A program made the position numbers and the translations under genes. Below are positions 1-7,289 of a stretch of DNA of 64,000 bases, piece by piece. The DNA is from Microbacterium hominis. Its GTDB lineage: Bacteria > Actinomycetota > Actinomycetes > Actinomycetales > Microbacteriaceae. The notes beneath the pieces are model-generated. The model ran no database searches and had not been told where the DNA came from. It worked only from the letters and a program-made list of their open reading frames with translations. Where the stretch lies: NCBI RefSeq assembly GCF_013282805.1, contig NZ_CP054038.1, forward strand, positions 496,001-560,000, in the 5' to 3' direction. The first letter of the stretch is position 1; every line of letters begins with the position of its first letter.

Positions 1-894
1 GTGTACGGCGCCATCGTGCTGCCGGCCGAGCAGGGCGAGACGCCCGAGGTGCTGACCGCGACCGCGGGGAGCGCAGCGGTCGCGCAGCTTCTGGGCGGCG
101 TCGCGCAGAGTCAGCAGGAGCAGATCGACGCGCAGATCCACGCGGCCGTCGAGGAGAACCTCGCGCAGCTGCAGGAGAGGGTCGCCGCGCAGATCCAGGC
201 GGTGATCCAGGCCGTTCAGAGCGGTCAGGCGCCGCAGGTGCCGGGAGACGCGGCGGAGCCGATCACGATCCCGACCGTCACCGTGGAGGTGACCGACGTC
301 GTGCCGCTCTCCGAGGACGACCCGAACGGCGCGGGGCTGGCCGCCTCGATGTTCCCCATGGTGATCGGCGGCATGATCGGCGGGATCGCCATGACCCTGC
401 TGGTCAAGCCGGGCGGCGCGCGCCGCGTCGTCGGCGTGATCATCTACGCCCCGGTCGCGGGGCTGGTGCTGGCGGGCATCCTGCAGGGCCTCTACGGGGC
501 GCTGCAGGGGGATTACTGGATCAACGCGGCCGCGATCACCCTTGCGATCGCCGCGATCTCGAGCACGATCACGGGTCTGGCGGGGCTCATCGGGCCCGCC
601 GGTGTCGGGCTCGGTGCGGCGTTCATGATGCTCGTGGCCAACCCGCTGTCGGCGGCGACGACGCCGGTGGAGTTCCTCCCCGCGCCGGGGGGGGAGTTCG
701 GGCAGTTCCTGCCGCCCGGCGCCGCGGCGACGCTCCTGCGCAGTCTCTCCTACTTCCCTGCGGCCGACGTCGCGTTCTCGTGGCTGGTGCTGGCGACGTG
801 GGCGGTCGCGGGCCTCGCCCTGACGCTGGTCGATCTGCCGCGCCGCCGGCTGGCGGCGGGGGAGACGGCCGCGGATCATCCGCTGACCGTCTGA
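1..894 (+). CDS. YhgE/Pip or ABC-2-like membrane protein, 5' partial
   Basis: The frame is already open at base 1, so this is probably the C-terminal part of a longer protein; the GTG at base 1 need not be the true start. The visible 297 residues begin with an alanine/glutamine-rich, probably helical extracytoplasmic stretch (about 25-75). Five hydrophobic segments follow, at roughly 113-135, 142-166, 174-198, 200-220 and 254-277. The sequence between the last two (NPLSAATTPVEFLP, then a phenylalanine- and proline-rich loop) resembles the C-terminal membrane domain of YhgE/Pip and ABC-2-type permeases. The substrate is unknown. A strong hairpin follows the stop codon, so it is not co-transcribed with the next gene. 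Confidence 0.6.
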   Translation: MYGAIVLPAEQGETPEVLTATAGSAAVAQLLGGVAQSQQEQIDAQIHAAVEENLAQLQERVAAQIQAVIQAVQSGQAPQVPGDAAEPITIPTVTVEVTDVVPLSEDDPNGAGLAASMFPMVIGGMIGGIAMTLLVKPGGARRVVGVIIYAPVAGLVLAGILQGLYGALQGDYWINAAAITLAIAAISSTITGLAGLIGPAGVGLGAAFMMLVANPLSAATTPVEFLPAPGGEFGQFLPPGAAATLLRSLSYFPAADVAFSWLVLATWAVAGLALTLVDLPRRRLAAGETAADHPLTV

Positions 895-908
895 GGGCGG
901 ATGCCGCA

Positions 909-933
909 AGCCCGCGACTCTCGGTCGCGGGCT
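909..933 (+). terminator. Intrinsic terminator hairpin
   Basis: AGCCCGCGAC (909-918) pairs perfectly with GTCGCGGGCT (924-933) around a 5-nt loop, 15 nt after the stop codon of the membrane protein gene. There is no long T tract, as is usual in high-GC actinobacteria. Confidence 0.75.
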
Positions 934-950
934 GTTCGCGTACGGGAGAA

Positions 951-975
951 GAAAAACCTCCGCGTGGAAGTTTTC
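951..975 (+). promoter_or_regulatory. Imperfect inverted repeat before the isomerase operon
   Basis: GAAAAACCTCC (951-961) and GGAAGTTTTC (966-975) form an imperfect inverted repeat about 60 nt before the isomerase start. It is the most AT-rich spot nearby. The right half contains TGGAAG, close to the TGGAAC half-site seen before other genes of this island. It is a candidate operator, either for a LacI/ROK-type protein or for the local IclR proteins. Confidence 0.4.
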
Positions 976-1035
976 TGCTACTCTGGCCGCGGGCGCCTTT
1001 CGCGTCCGCGGTCCACTTCACGGAAGAAGGTCAAC

Positions 1036-1860
1036 GTGGCCCTGCCAGCAGCTTCGGTTCAGCTCTATACGCTCGCGGAGCAGTTCTCCGCGGATATGGG
1101 AGGGTCGCTCGACAAGCTCGCGGCGATCGGCCTGAAGAATGTGGAGGCGTTCGACTTCGTGCGTCGTCCCGACGAGATCCGTGCCGCGCTCGATGCCGCG
1201 GGGCTGGCGTCGCCGACGGGCCACGCGCCGCTGCTGTCGGATGAGCTGTGGACGCCGGACGGCTCGATCCCCACGCCCGCCCCGGAGGTCGTCTTCGAGG
1301 CGGCCGCGAAGGTCGGGATGACGACGGTGATCGATCCGTTCGTCGCGCCCGAGCGCTGGTTCACCCTGGAGGGTGTGACCGACATCGCCGATCGCCTCAA
1401 CGCCCTGGTCGAGACGGCGGCCGGGTTCGGTCTGCAGGTCGGGTACCACAACCACGCGCAGGAGTTCGTGGCCGATTTCGACGGCCAGTCCGCGTTCGAG
1501 CGGTTCGTGACCCTCACCGATGAGCGGGTCCAGGTCGAGCTCGACCTGTTCTGGGCGCTCACCGGCGGTCAGGACGTTCCGGCCCTGGTCGAGCGCCTCG
1601 GCGACCGTCTGGTCGCCGTGCACGTGAAGGACGGTGTGGCACCGGTGCCCAACCCGTTCGGTCCGGACGCGGGCGAGTTCGGCTCCGCGAGCCTGGACCA
1701 GCGTCACGCCGGCACCGGCGAGGTTCCGCTGGCGGAGTCGCTGCGGGCGGCATCCGGTCTGCAGTACGCGGTCATCGAGTACGACAACCCGCCCGGGGAC
1801 GTGTTCGCCGATGTCGCGGCCAGCTACGCGTTCCTCATCGAGGGCGGGTTCGCCCGATGA
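1036..1860 (+). CDS. Sugar phosphate isomerase/epimerase-like TIM barrel protein
   Basis: A 274-residue protein of the xylose-isomerase-like TIM barrel (AP_endonuc_2) family. The GTG start at 1036 was chosen because GGAAGAAGG lies just upstream and the protein then begins directly with the barrel; the longer frame from 901 crosses the terminator and promoter. Probable metal ligands are E143 in HNHAQEF, D170 in VELDLFW, H196 in VHVKDG and a glutamate in VIEYDNP. Such proteins isomerise or epimerise keto-sugars or act on 3-keto-glycosides. The stop overlaps the start of the next oxidoreductase (ATGA), a pairing typical of sugar-3-dehydrogenase or inositol-type pathways. The substrate cannot be read from sequence. 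Confidence 0.85.
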   Translation: MALPAASVQLYTLAEQFSADMGGSLDKLAAIGLKNVEAFDFVRRPDEIRAALDAAGLASPTGHAPLLSDELWTPDGSIPTPAPEVVFEAAAKVGMTTVIDPFVAPERWFTLEGVTDIADRLNALVETAAGFGLQVGYHNHAQEFVADFDGQSAFERFVTLTDERVQVELDLFWALTGGQDVPALVERLGDRLVAVHVKDGVAPVPNPFGPDAGEFGSASLDQRHAGTGEVPLAESLRAASGLQYAVIEYDNPPGDVFADVAASYAFLIEGGFAR

Positions 1861-2981
1861 GCGCGGTCGGAATCGGCGTCATCGGCGTCGGGGTCATCAG
1901 CGACACCTACCTCGAGAACCTCGGACGCTTCCCCGACACCGAGGTGGTCATCCTCGGCGACCTCGACGTGGAGCGCGCCCGCGCGCAGGCCGAGAAGCAC
2001 GGGGTCGCCGGGTTCGGCACCGCCGAGGACGTGCTCGCCCACCCGGGCGTCGACCTCGTGATCAATCTCACGATCCCGGCCGCGCACATCGCGGTCTCCC
2101 GCGCGGCGATCGCCGCCGGCAAGCACGTGTGGACCGAGAAGCCGATCGGGCTGGACCGCGAGGGTGCCGTCGAGCTGGTGACGGAGGCGAAGGCGGCGGG
2201 GCTGCGGATCGGGTCCGCGCCCGACACGCTGCTCGGCCCCGGGTTCCAGGCCGCCCGCCGGGCGATCGAGGAGGGCCGCATCGGCCGCCCGCTGTTCGCG
2301 CAGACCGTGTTCCAGACGCAGGGGCCCGACCTGTGGCATCCCAACCCCGGCTTCCTGTTCGCACAGGGCGCCGGCCCGCTCCTGGACATGGGGCCGTACT
2401 ACTTCTCGGCGCTGGTGAGCCTGTTCGGACCGGTCGACCGGGTCTCGGCGGTGGGCACGAAGGCGCGCGAGGAGCGCCAGATCCACACCGGCCCGAACGC
2501 GGGCACCCTGTTCCCCGTCGAGGTGCCCTCGACGATCCAGATCGTGACGGCGTTCGAGTCGGGGCAGCAGGCGCAGAGCCTGCTGAGCTTCGACTCGGCG
2601 CTGGAGCGCCACGGCATCGTCGAGATCCACGGCACCGAGGGCTCGATCGTGATCCCCGACCCGAACCAGTTCGCCGGCCGCATCGCGTACGTCAACCCGC
2701 TCGGGGTGCTGCGCGACGGGATGTCGTTCGAGCAGCCCTGGATCGAGATCGAGCACGCCGACCTCGCCGTCGGCCGGGGCCTCGGCGCCCTCGACATGGT
2801 CCGTGCCATCGCCGAGGACCGCCCGCACGTCGCCTCGGGCGAGCTCGGCCTGCACGTGCTGGACGTGCTGCTGTCGGCGCAGGAGTCCGCTGCCACCGGC
2901 GCGACCGTCGAGGTGGCCAGCACCGTCGCCCCCGTGCCGCTGCTGCCCGAAGGCTTCGACCCCTTCGCCGCCACCCTGTAG
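1857..2981 (+). CDS. Gfo/Idh/MocA family oxidoreductase
   Basis: 374 residues. The N-terminal Rossmann fold has GVIGVGVISDTYLENL (about 7-22) for NAD(P), and the family signature EKPIG lies near residues 94-98. The C-terminal half is the mixed sheet domain that binds the sugar or cyclitol. It is translationally coupled (4-nt overlap) to the isomerase. Together they resemble pairs that oxidise a sugar or cyclitol to a keto compound and then epimerise or cleave it, such as E. coli YcjS/YcjR. A perfect 17-bp terminator follows. The exact substrate is unknown. Confidence 0.88.
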   Translation: MSAVGIGVIGVGVISDTYLENLGRFPDTEVVILGDLDVERARAQAEKHGVAGFGTAEDVLAHPGVDLVINLTIPAAHIAVSRAAIAAGKHVWTEKPIGLDREGAVELVTEAKAAGLRIGSAPDTLLGPGFQAARRAIEEGRIGRPLFAQTVFQTQGPDLWHPNPGFLFAQGAGPLLDMGPYYFSALVSLFGPVDRVSAVGTKAREERQIHTGPNAGTLFPVEVPSTIQIVTAFESGQQAQSLLSFDSALERHGIVEIHGTEGSIVIPDPNQFAGRIAYVNPLGVLRDGMSFEQPWIEIEHADLAVGRGLGALDMVRAIAEDRPHVASGELGLHVLDVLLSAQESAATGATVEVASTVAPVPLLPEGFDPFAATL

Positions 2982-2997
2982 GGTCCTGGTCGCCTCA

Positions 2998-3040
2998 GAC
3001 GCCCCGGTTCCGACGCTCGAATCGTCGGAACCGGGGCGTC
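2998..3040 (+). terminator. Strong intrinsic terminator
   Basis: Perfect 17-bp arms at 2998-3014 and 3024-3040 with a 9-nt loop, starting 16 nt after the oxidoreductase stop and followed by TTCGT. Confidence 0.88.
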
Positions 3041-3051
3041 TTCGTGCCCGC

Positions 3052-3068
3052 GGCTTACTGGGTGGAAC
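3052..3068 (+). promoter_or_regulatory. IclR-type half-site before the thuA-like gene
   Basis: ACTGGGTGGAAC (3057-3068) matches 11 of 12 bases of the right part of the palindrome at 4251-4267. It lies about 105 nt before the thuA-like start. The left arm is poorly conserved. Confidence 0.45.
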
Positions 3069-3172
3069 GCGCTTTGCGGCGCGCTTTCGGGCGCGCCTAG
3101 ATTCGCGATACTCCCGGGGCCGGCGACAGCGGCTCGCCCGAGGGAACCGCACGAACGATCAAAGGAGATCAC

Positions 3173-4144
3173 ATGAAATCGCTCATACGCTCCGGCATCG
3201 CGCTGGTGGCCGCGGCGGCGCTCGGCGCCGGAATGGTGGTCGGCGGGACGGCGCTGAACACGGAGAAGCCGAACGGCAACGGCAATGGACTGGGCGGGCA
3301 GCCCACGACCTCGGACCAGATCTACCTGGACGAGATCAAGGACTACGGCGTCTGCCGCGGCGTGAACCCCGAGTGCTACAACGAATGGGGCCGCGGCTGG
3401 GAGGAGGGGGAGCCGAAGCGCATCCTCATCTGGAGCCGCACCGCCGGTCCGCGCCACGCCCACCTCGGCACCACCCTCGGACCGGGCCTGAACCCGCCGC
3501 TGAACGCGAACAACGTCGCGCAGTCGTCGATGATCGCGTGGGCCGCCGAGCGCGGCATCACGGCCGACTACACCGAGGACCTCGCGCAGTTCCGCCCGAA
3601 CAACTACCAGGCCGTCATCTTCCTCGGCTCCAACCGCGACACGCTCGACGACACGGCGCAGACGTCGCTGATGCAGTACGTCCGCGGCGGCGGCGGCTTC
3701 GTCGGCATCCACAACGCCTTCGGCGCCGAGTACCACTGGCCGTACTACGAGGGCCTGCTCGGCGGGGCGAACTTCTACAACCACGGGCCGAACCGCGAGG
3801 GCACCGTCGAAGTCATCAACGGCGACGACGTCTCTACGTCGTTCATGCCGGACACGTGGGCGTTCAAGGATGAGTGGTACAACCTGGTGCCGTACCCGAG
3901 CTACGTCAACGTGCTGCTCGAGGTCGACCAGGCCACGAGCGAGGCGACCGTCCAGGGCCACGGCGAGTCGCACCCGGTGAGCTGGTGCCACTACTACGAC
4001 GGCGGACGCGCGTGGCTCACCACGCTCGGCCACGATGTCGCAGCCTGGACCGACGCACCGCTGCCCGGCGACGAGTTCTTCCAGCAGCACGTCATGGAGG
4101 GCATCGAGAGCGCGATGGGCATCAAGCCGTTCTGCGCGGCGTAA
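3173..4144 (+). CDS. Exported ThuA-domain protein
   Basis: 323 residues. The start has an excellent Shine-Dalgarno sequence (AAAGGAG, about 6 nt upstream). An N-terminal Sec signal peptide (about residues 1-30, no lipobox) is followed by a ThuA/trehalose-utilisation domain. Motifs of that class-I-amidotransferase-like fold are visible: ILIWSRTAGPRH, AVIFLGSNRD, GGGGFVGIHNAFGAEYHWPYY and RAWLTTLGHD. ThuA-like proteins are linked to trehalose and 3-keto-disaccharide catabolism, usually in the cytoplasm, so an exported version is less common. It stands alone between two hairpins, beside the isomerase/oxidoreductase pair. A role on an extracellular glycoside is inferred. Confidence 0.85.
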   Translation: MKSLIRSGIALVAAAALGAGMVVGGTALNTEKPNGNGNGLGGQPTTSDQIYLDEIKDYGVCRGVNPECYNEWGRGWEEGEPKRILIWSRTAGPRHAHLGTTLGPGLNPPLNANNVAQSSMIAWAAERGITADYTEDLAQFRPNNYQAVIFLGSNRDTLDDTAQTSLMQYVRGGGGFVGIHNAFGAEYHWPYYEGLLGGANFYNHGPNREGTVEVINGDDVSTSFMPDTWAFKDEWYNLVPYPSYVNVLLEVDQATSEATVQGHGESHPVSWCHYYDGGRAWLTTLGHDVAAWTDAPLPGDEFFQQHVMEGIESAMGIKPFCAA

Positions 4145-4175
4145 GGGCCGTGCGCGGCATCCATCGGGACTGATC

Positions 4176-4219
4176 CGAGGGGCGCGGGTTCGTCGTTCGC
4201 GACGCACCTGCGCCCCTCG
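4176..4219 (+). terminator. Terminator after thuA-like gene
   Basis: CGAGGGGCGC (4176-4185) pairs with GCGCCCCTCG (4210-4219). An inner CGTCG/CGACG stem extends the hairpin. It begins 32 nt after the stop codon. Confidence 0.8.
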
Positions 4220-4250
4220 CGGCTGTCCGGGTGGATGCCGCTGCCTGGCC

Positions 4251-4267
4251 GTTCCACTGGATGGAAC
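4251..4267 (+). promoter_or_regulatory. IclR-type operator palindrome
   Basis: Perfect inverted repeat GTTCCA-N5-TGGAAC. The arm contains TGGAA, the half-site of the classical IclR box. It lies 27 nt upstream of a -35 box and 62 nt before the first iclR-type gene, which suggests activation or autoregulation by the adjacent IclR proteins. It is the best copy of an element repeated before most units of this island. Confidence 0.65.
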
Positions 4268-4293
4268 CTTTCCGCGCCGTCGCCGTGGCCTGC

Positions 4294-4322
4294 TTGCCGT
4301 GCCGCCCGGCCCGACTGATACT
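4294..4322 (+). promoter_or_regulatory. Probable promoter of the first iclR pair, leaderless
   Basis: TTGCCG (4294-4299), a 17-nt spacer and GATACT (4317-4322). The -10 box lies only 6 nt before the ATG at 4329 and there is no Shine-Dalgarno sequence, which fits a leaderless actinobacterial transcript. Confidence 0.6.
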
Positions 4323-4328
4323 GCCGTC

Positions 4329-5069
4329 ATGCGATCCGCTCTCAGAGACGAGCCGGTATCCGTGCTCGACAGGATCCTCGCCATCCTCGACACCGTCCGC
4401 GACGCACACGGCTCCACCACGATCACCCAGCTCGCCCTGGCCACAGACATCCCCAAGTCCACCGTCTCGCGGCTCGTCGCCGATCTCGTCCGCCAGCGCT
4501 ACCTGCGGCGCACCCCGGGGGGCATCGCGATCGGACTGCGGCTGTTCGAGCTCGGCGCGCGGGCGAGCACCCCGCGGCGGCTCAGCCGCGCCGCGCTGCC
4601 CGTGCTCGCCGAGCTCTTCAACGCCACCGGCGAGCACCTGAACGTCGCGGTGCAGGAGGGCTGCGACATGCTGTCGGTCATCTCGGTGCGGGGTCGACTT
4701 CGACCCGTGCCTTCGCGTGCCGGCGCACGCGTCCCATCGGCGACGACCGCGCTGGGAAAGGCGGTGCTGGCCTTCACCGAGGACGAATCGGCGATGCGCA
4801 CGGTGCTGGCCACCCTCGATCCGGGAGCGCGCCACGCACTCGAGAGGGAGCTGGGCGCGATCCGCTCCGACGAGATCGCGATCGACTGCTGTCACACGTT
4901 CCCGGGGGTCGTCGCCGTGGCGAGCCCCGTCCTCTCGCCGGACCGGCTTCCGGTGGCGGCCATCTCGGTCGCCGGCCCCGTGAGCGACATGGACCCCGCC
5001 AGGGTGGCGCCGCTCGTCCGCCACGCGGCGCTCGCTCTCACCCACCGCCTGGCCGTCCGAGTCGCGTGA
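4329..5069 (+). CDS. IclR family regulator, pair 1 member A
   Basis: 246 residues with the classical IclR layout. A winged helix (about 12-75) contains IPKSTVSRLVADLVRQRYL, and a linker GLRLFELGARAS leads to the effector-binding domain (about 85-240), with ALGKAVLAF and VAVASPVLSPD motifs. IclR proteins bind catabolic intermediates and activate or repress nearby operons. It overlaps the next iclR gene (GTGA), so the two are co-translated. It closely resembles the gene at 9259: both start with PVSVL and share LRLFELGARAS. A perfect TGGAAC palindrome lies upstream. Likely targets are the quinate/shikimate and thuA-like units around it. Confidence 0.88.
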   Translation: MRSALRDEPVSVLDRILAILDTVRDAHGSTTITQLALATDIPKSTVSRLVADLVRQRYLRRTPGGIAIGLRLFELGARASTPRRLSRAALPVLAELFNATGEHLNVAVQEGCDMLSVISVRGRLRPVPSRAGARVPSATTALGKAVLAFTEDESAMRTVLATLDPGARHALERELGAIRSDEIAIDCCHTFPGVVAVASPVLSPDRLPVAAISVAGPVSDMDPARVAPLVRHAALALTHRLAVRVA

Positions 5070-5710
5070 GACGCATGACCGCGGACGGCGCGGGCGACGC
5101 GCTCGGCGTGCTCGACCGGATGACGTCCATCCTCGAGGCCTTCGGCGACGACGACCGCGGGCTGGGGATCTCGGAGCTCGCGGCGCGGGCGGGGCTCCCG
5201 AAGTCGACCGTCTCCCGGCTGGTCTCGACCCTCGTGCGCCAGCACTATCTGGAGCGCGACGGCTCGCGCATCCATCTCGGCCTGCGGCTGTTCGAACTCG
5301 GCCAGCTCGCCGCCCATCCGCGCGAGCTGCGCATCGCGGCCCTGCCCGTCATGACCGACCTGCGCAATCGCACGGGCCATCACGTGCACCTCGCCATCCG
5401 AGACGGCGACGACGTCGTGTGCATCGCGGCCCTGCGCGGCCGGTGGGCGGAGGGGCCCTTCCCGCGGACCGGCGCCCGGCTGGTGGGCGACACGGCCCAC
5501 GGCCGGGCATTGCGGGCTGACGGCCCCGTCGTGGACGTCGACGGGGACACGCGCTGCGTGGCGTGCCCGGTGGCGGACGCCGCCGGGGCGGCGGTCGCGT
5601 CGATCTCCGTGTCGGGCCCCGCGGCGGAGGTGGACCTCGAGCGCGCGGTGCTCGCGACGCGCGCCGCCGCGCGCGCCCTGAGCGGGCGGTGGGGGGACGG
5701 CGGGCTCTGA
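5066..5710 (+). CDS. IclR family regulator with shortened effector domain, pair 1 member B
   Basis: 214 residues from GTG 5066 (an in-frame ATG lies at 5075). The winged helix is complete (LPKSTVSRLVSTLVRQHYL), as is the linker GLRLFELGQLAAHPR. The effector domain is about 40 residues shorter than in its paralogue at 10020: the segment between the GKALLAY-like position and VACPVADAAG is reduced to a few residues. It may not bind a ligand normally and could act as a constitutive or heteromeric partner of member A. The stop lies 5 nt from the convergent tetR gene. Confidence 0.82.
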   Translation: MRRMTADGAGDALGVLDRMTSILEAFGDDDRGLGISELAARAGLPKSTVSRLVSTLVRQHYLERDGSRIHLGLRLFELGQLAAHPRELRIAALPVMTDLRNRTGHHVHLAIRDGDDVVCIAALRGRWAEGPFPRTGARLVGDTAHGRALRADGPVVDVDGDTRCVACPVADAAGAAVASISVSGPAAEVDLERAVLATRAAARALSGRWGDGGL

Positions 5711-5715
5711 TCCCG

Positions 5716-6405
5716 TCAGCGTGCGTCGGCTCCGGGACGGGGCAGGTCGCGGCTGCGATCGGTCATCGTCGCCACGATCATGTCGCCGATCAGACGCCGG
5801 TGCGATTCCTGCAGGGCGGGGTCGAGCATGTCACGCCCGAAGATCGCCGCGAACGTGTGGCGGTTGGCGACGTGGAAGCACGCGTAGGCGCTGATCACCA
5901 TGTGCACGTCCAGCGCGTCCACATCGTCCCGGAACTCGCCCTCGCGCACGCCCCGCTCGATGACCTCCTCGAGCAGGGTGATCGCCGTGACGTTCTCGCG
6001 GAGGATCGTCTCGGACTGGCGCAGGTGCTCGGCGCGGTGGATGTTCTCGATGCTCACGAGCTGGATGAAGGTCTCGTGCGTCGTGTGGTGGTCGTAGGTG
6101 GCCTCCGCCAGGGTGCGAAGAGCCTCCGCCGGCGCGAGGGTGTCGATGCGGATCGCCCGTTCGACGTCGCGGATGCGGGAGTACACGCGCTCGAGCACCG
6201 CGAGGTACAGGCCCTCCTTCGATCCGAAGTAGTAGTAGATCATCCGCTTGGTGGTGCGGGTGCGGGCCGCGATCTCGTCGACCCGCGCGCCCGTGTACCC
6301 CTTGGCGGCGAACTCGGCGGTCGCGACCTCGAGGATGTCACCCTGGGTGCGGACCGCACGTTCGGTCGGCGGAGCGTCCCGCACCCCCTCCGACGTGTCG
6401 CTCAC
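5716..6405 (-). CDS. TetR family regulator of the shikimate operon
   Basis: 229 residues from a GTG that overlaps the stop of the shikimate dehydrogenase gene (GTGA). The N-terminal TetR helix-turn-helix (about 20-70) includes VDEIAARTRTTKRMIYYYFGSKEGLY. The helical ligand-binding domain follows. It is the last gene of the qsuB-qsuD-tetR operon, so it probably autoregulates that operon. A perfect 18-bp palindrome of TetR type (9189-9206) lies just upstream of the operon. The ligand is plausibly a quinate/shikimate pathway compound, by context only. Confidence 0.88.
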   Translation of the reverse strand: MSDTSEGVRDAPPTERAVRTQGDILEVATAEFAAKGYTGARVDEIAARTRTTKRMIYYYFGSKEGLYLAVLERVYSRIRDVERAIRIDTLAPAEALRTLAEATYDHHTTHETFIQLVSIENIHRAEHLRQSETILRENVTAITLLEEVIERGVREGEFRDDVDALDVHMVISAYACFHVANRHTFAAIFGRDMLDPALQESHRRLIGDMIVATMTDRSRDLPRPGADAR

Positions 6406-7289
6406 TGCCGGTCCTCTCCCGCACCCGCGTCTTCTTCGGCGCTGATCAGTGCGCGGAAGTGCCGCTCCATCCGCTCGCGATCGGGTGCCGCGCCCGTGAT
6501 GATCCGCAGACTAGCGCATGCCTGGCCGACGGCCATGCGGCCGCCGTCGAGCACGGGATGCCGGCGCGCGGCCGCGCGCCGGATCAGCTCGGTCTCCAGC
6601 GGCCGGTAGACGACGTCCGACACCCACGCGCCCGGGCGGAGGAGCTCGACGTCGAACGCGACGCCGGGGTGGTGCAGCATCCCCAGCGGGGTGGCGTGCA
6701 CGACCCCGCCGGCGGCGGAGATCGCGTCATCCAGGTCTCCGCCGCGGAGTGCGATGACCTCCCGTCCGGGGAAGTGCGGGCGCATCCGTGCCGCGAGCTC
6801 ACGCGCCCGGGCGTCGTCGACATCGGCCAGCTCGAGGCGCAGGACGCCGCGCGACAGCAGGGCGTACGCCGTCGCGGCGCCCGCCCCGCCGCACCCGATC
6901 TGCACGACACGGTCGAGGCCGGCATCGGGAAGGCCCGCGACGAGACCGTCGTGGAACCCCATCCAGTCGGTGTTGTAGCCGACGAGCCGACCACCGTCGA
7001 ACACCACGAGGTTCACGGCGCGCAGGTGCGCGGCATCCGGATCCAGCTCGTCGACGAGGTCCAGCACGAGCTGCTTGCACGGGTGGGTGATGTTCATCGC
7101 GGCGTAGCCGGCGGCCCGGGCCTCGGCGAGCATCGCACCGAGGTCGGTGGCGGGCCGGCCCAGCTCGATGAGATCGAGCACCCGGTACTCGTAGTCCAGC
7201 CCCATCTCCGCGGCCTCGGCTTCGTGCATGGCGGGCGTCAGGGACGCGGTGATGCCTTCGCCGATGAGCCCGACGAGGAACCGGCTCAC
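6402..7289 (-). CDS. qsuD: Quinate/shikimate dehydrogenase, probably NAD-dependent
   Basis: 295 residues from a GTG overlapping the preceding stop by 4 nt. The shikimate-binding site is visible: SLTP (16-19), NITHPCKQ with catalytic K72, and GYNTDWMGF with D108. The nucleotide fold has IGCGGAGAAT (131-140). After the second strand the sequence reads ELADVDDAR; the acidic residue there, where NADP-specific AroE enzymes carry an NRT-type basic motif, points to NAD use as in catabolic quinate/shikimate dehydrogenases. It would oxidise shikimate to 3-dehydroshikimate or quinate to 3-dehydroquinate. Its neighbour converts 3-dehydroshikimate to protocatechuate. The symbol is by analogy with Corynebacterium. 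Confidence 0.85.
   Translation of the reverse strand: MSRFLVGLIGEGITASLTPAMHEAEAAEMGLDYEYRVLDLIELGRPATDLGAMLAEARAAGYAAMNITHPCKQLVLDLVDELDPDAAHLRAVNLVVFDGGRLVGYNTDWMGFHDGLVAGLPDAGLDRVVQIGCGGAGAATAYALLSRGVLRLELADVDDARARELAARMRPHFPGREVIALRGGDLDDAISAAGGVVHATPLGMLHHPGVAFDVELLRPGAWVSDVVYRPLETELIRRAAARRHPVLDGGRMAVGQACASLRIITGAAPDRERMERHFRALISAEEDAGAGEDRQ

Noticed and set aside
901..1860. Isomerase start at 901
   Set aside because: It would translate through the terminator hairpin and the inverted repeat and adds a basic, non-homologous tail; GTG 1036 has a ribosome-binding site.
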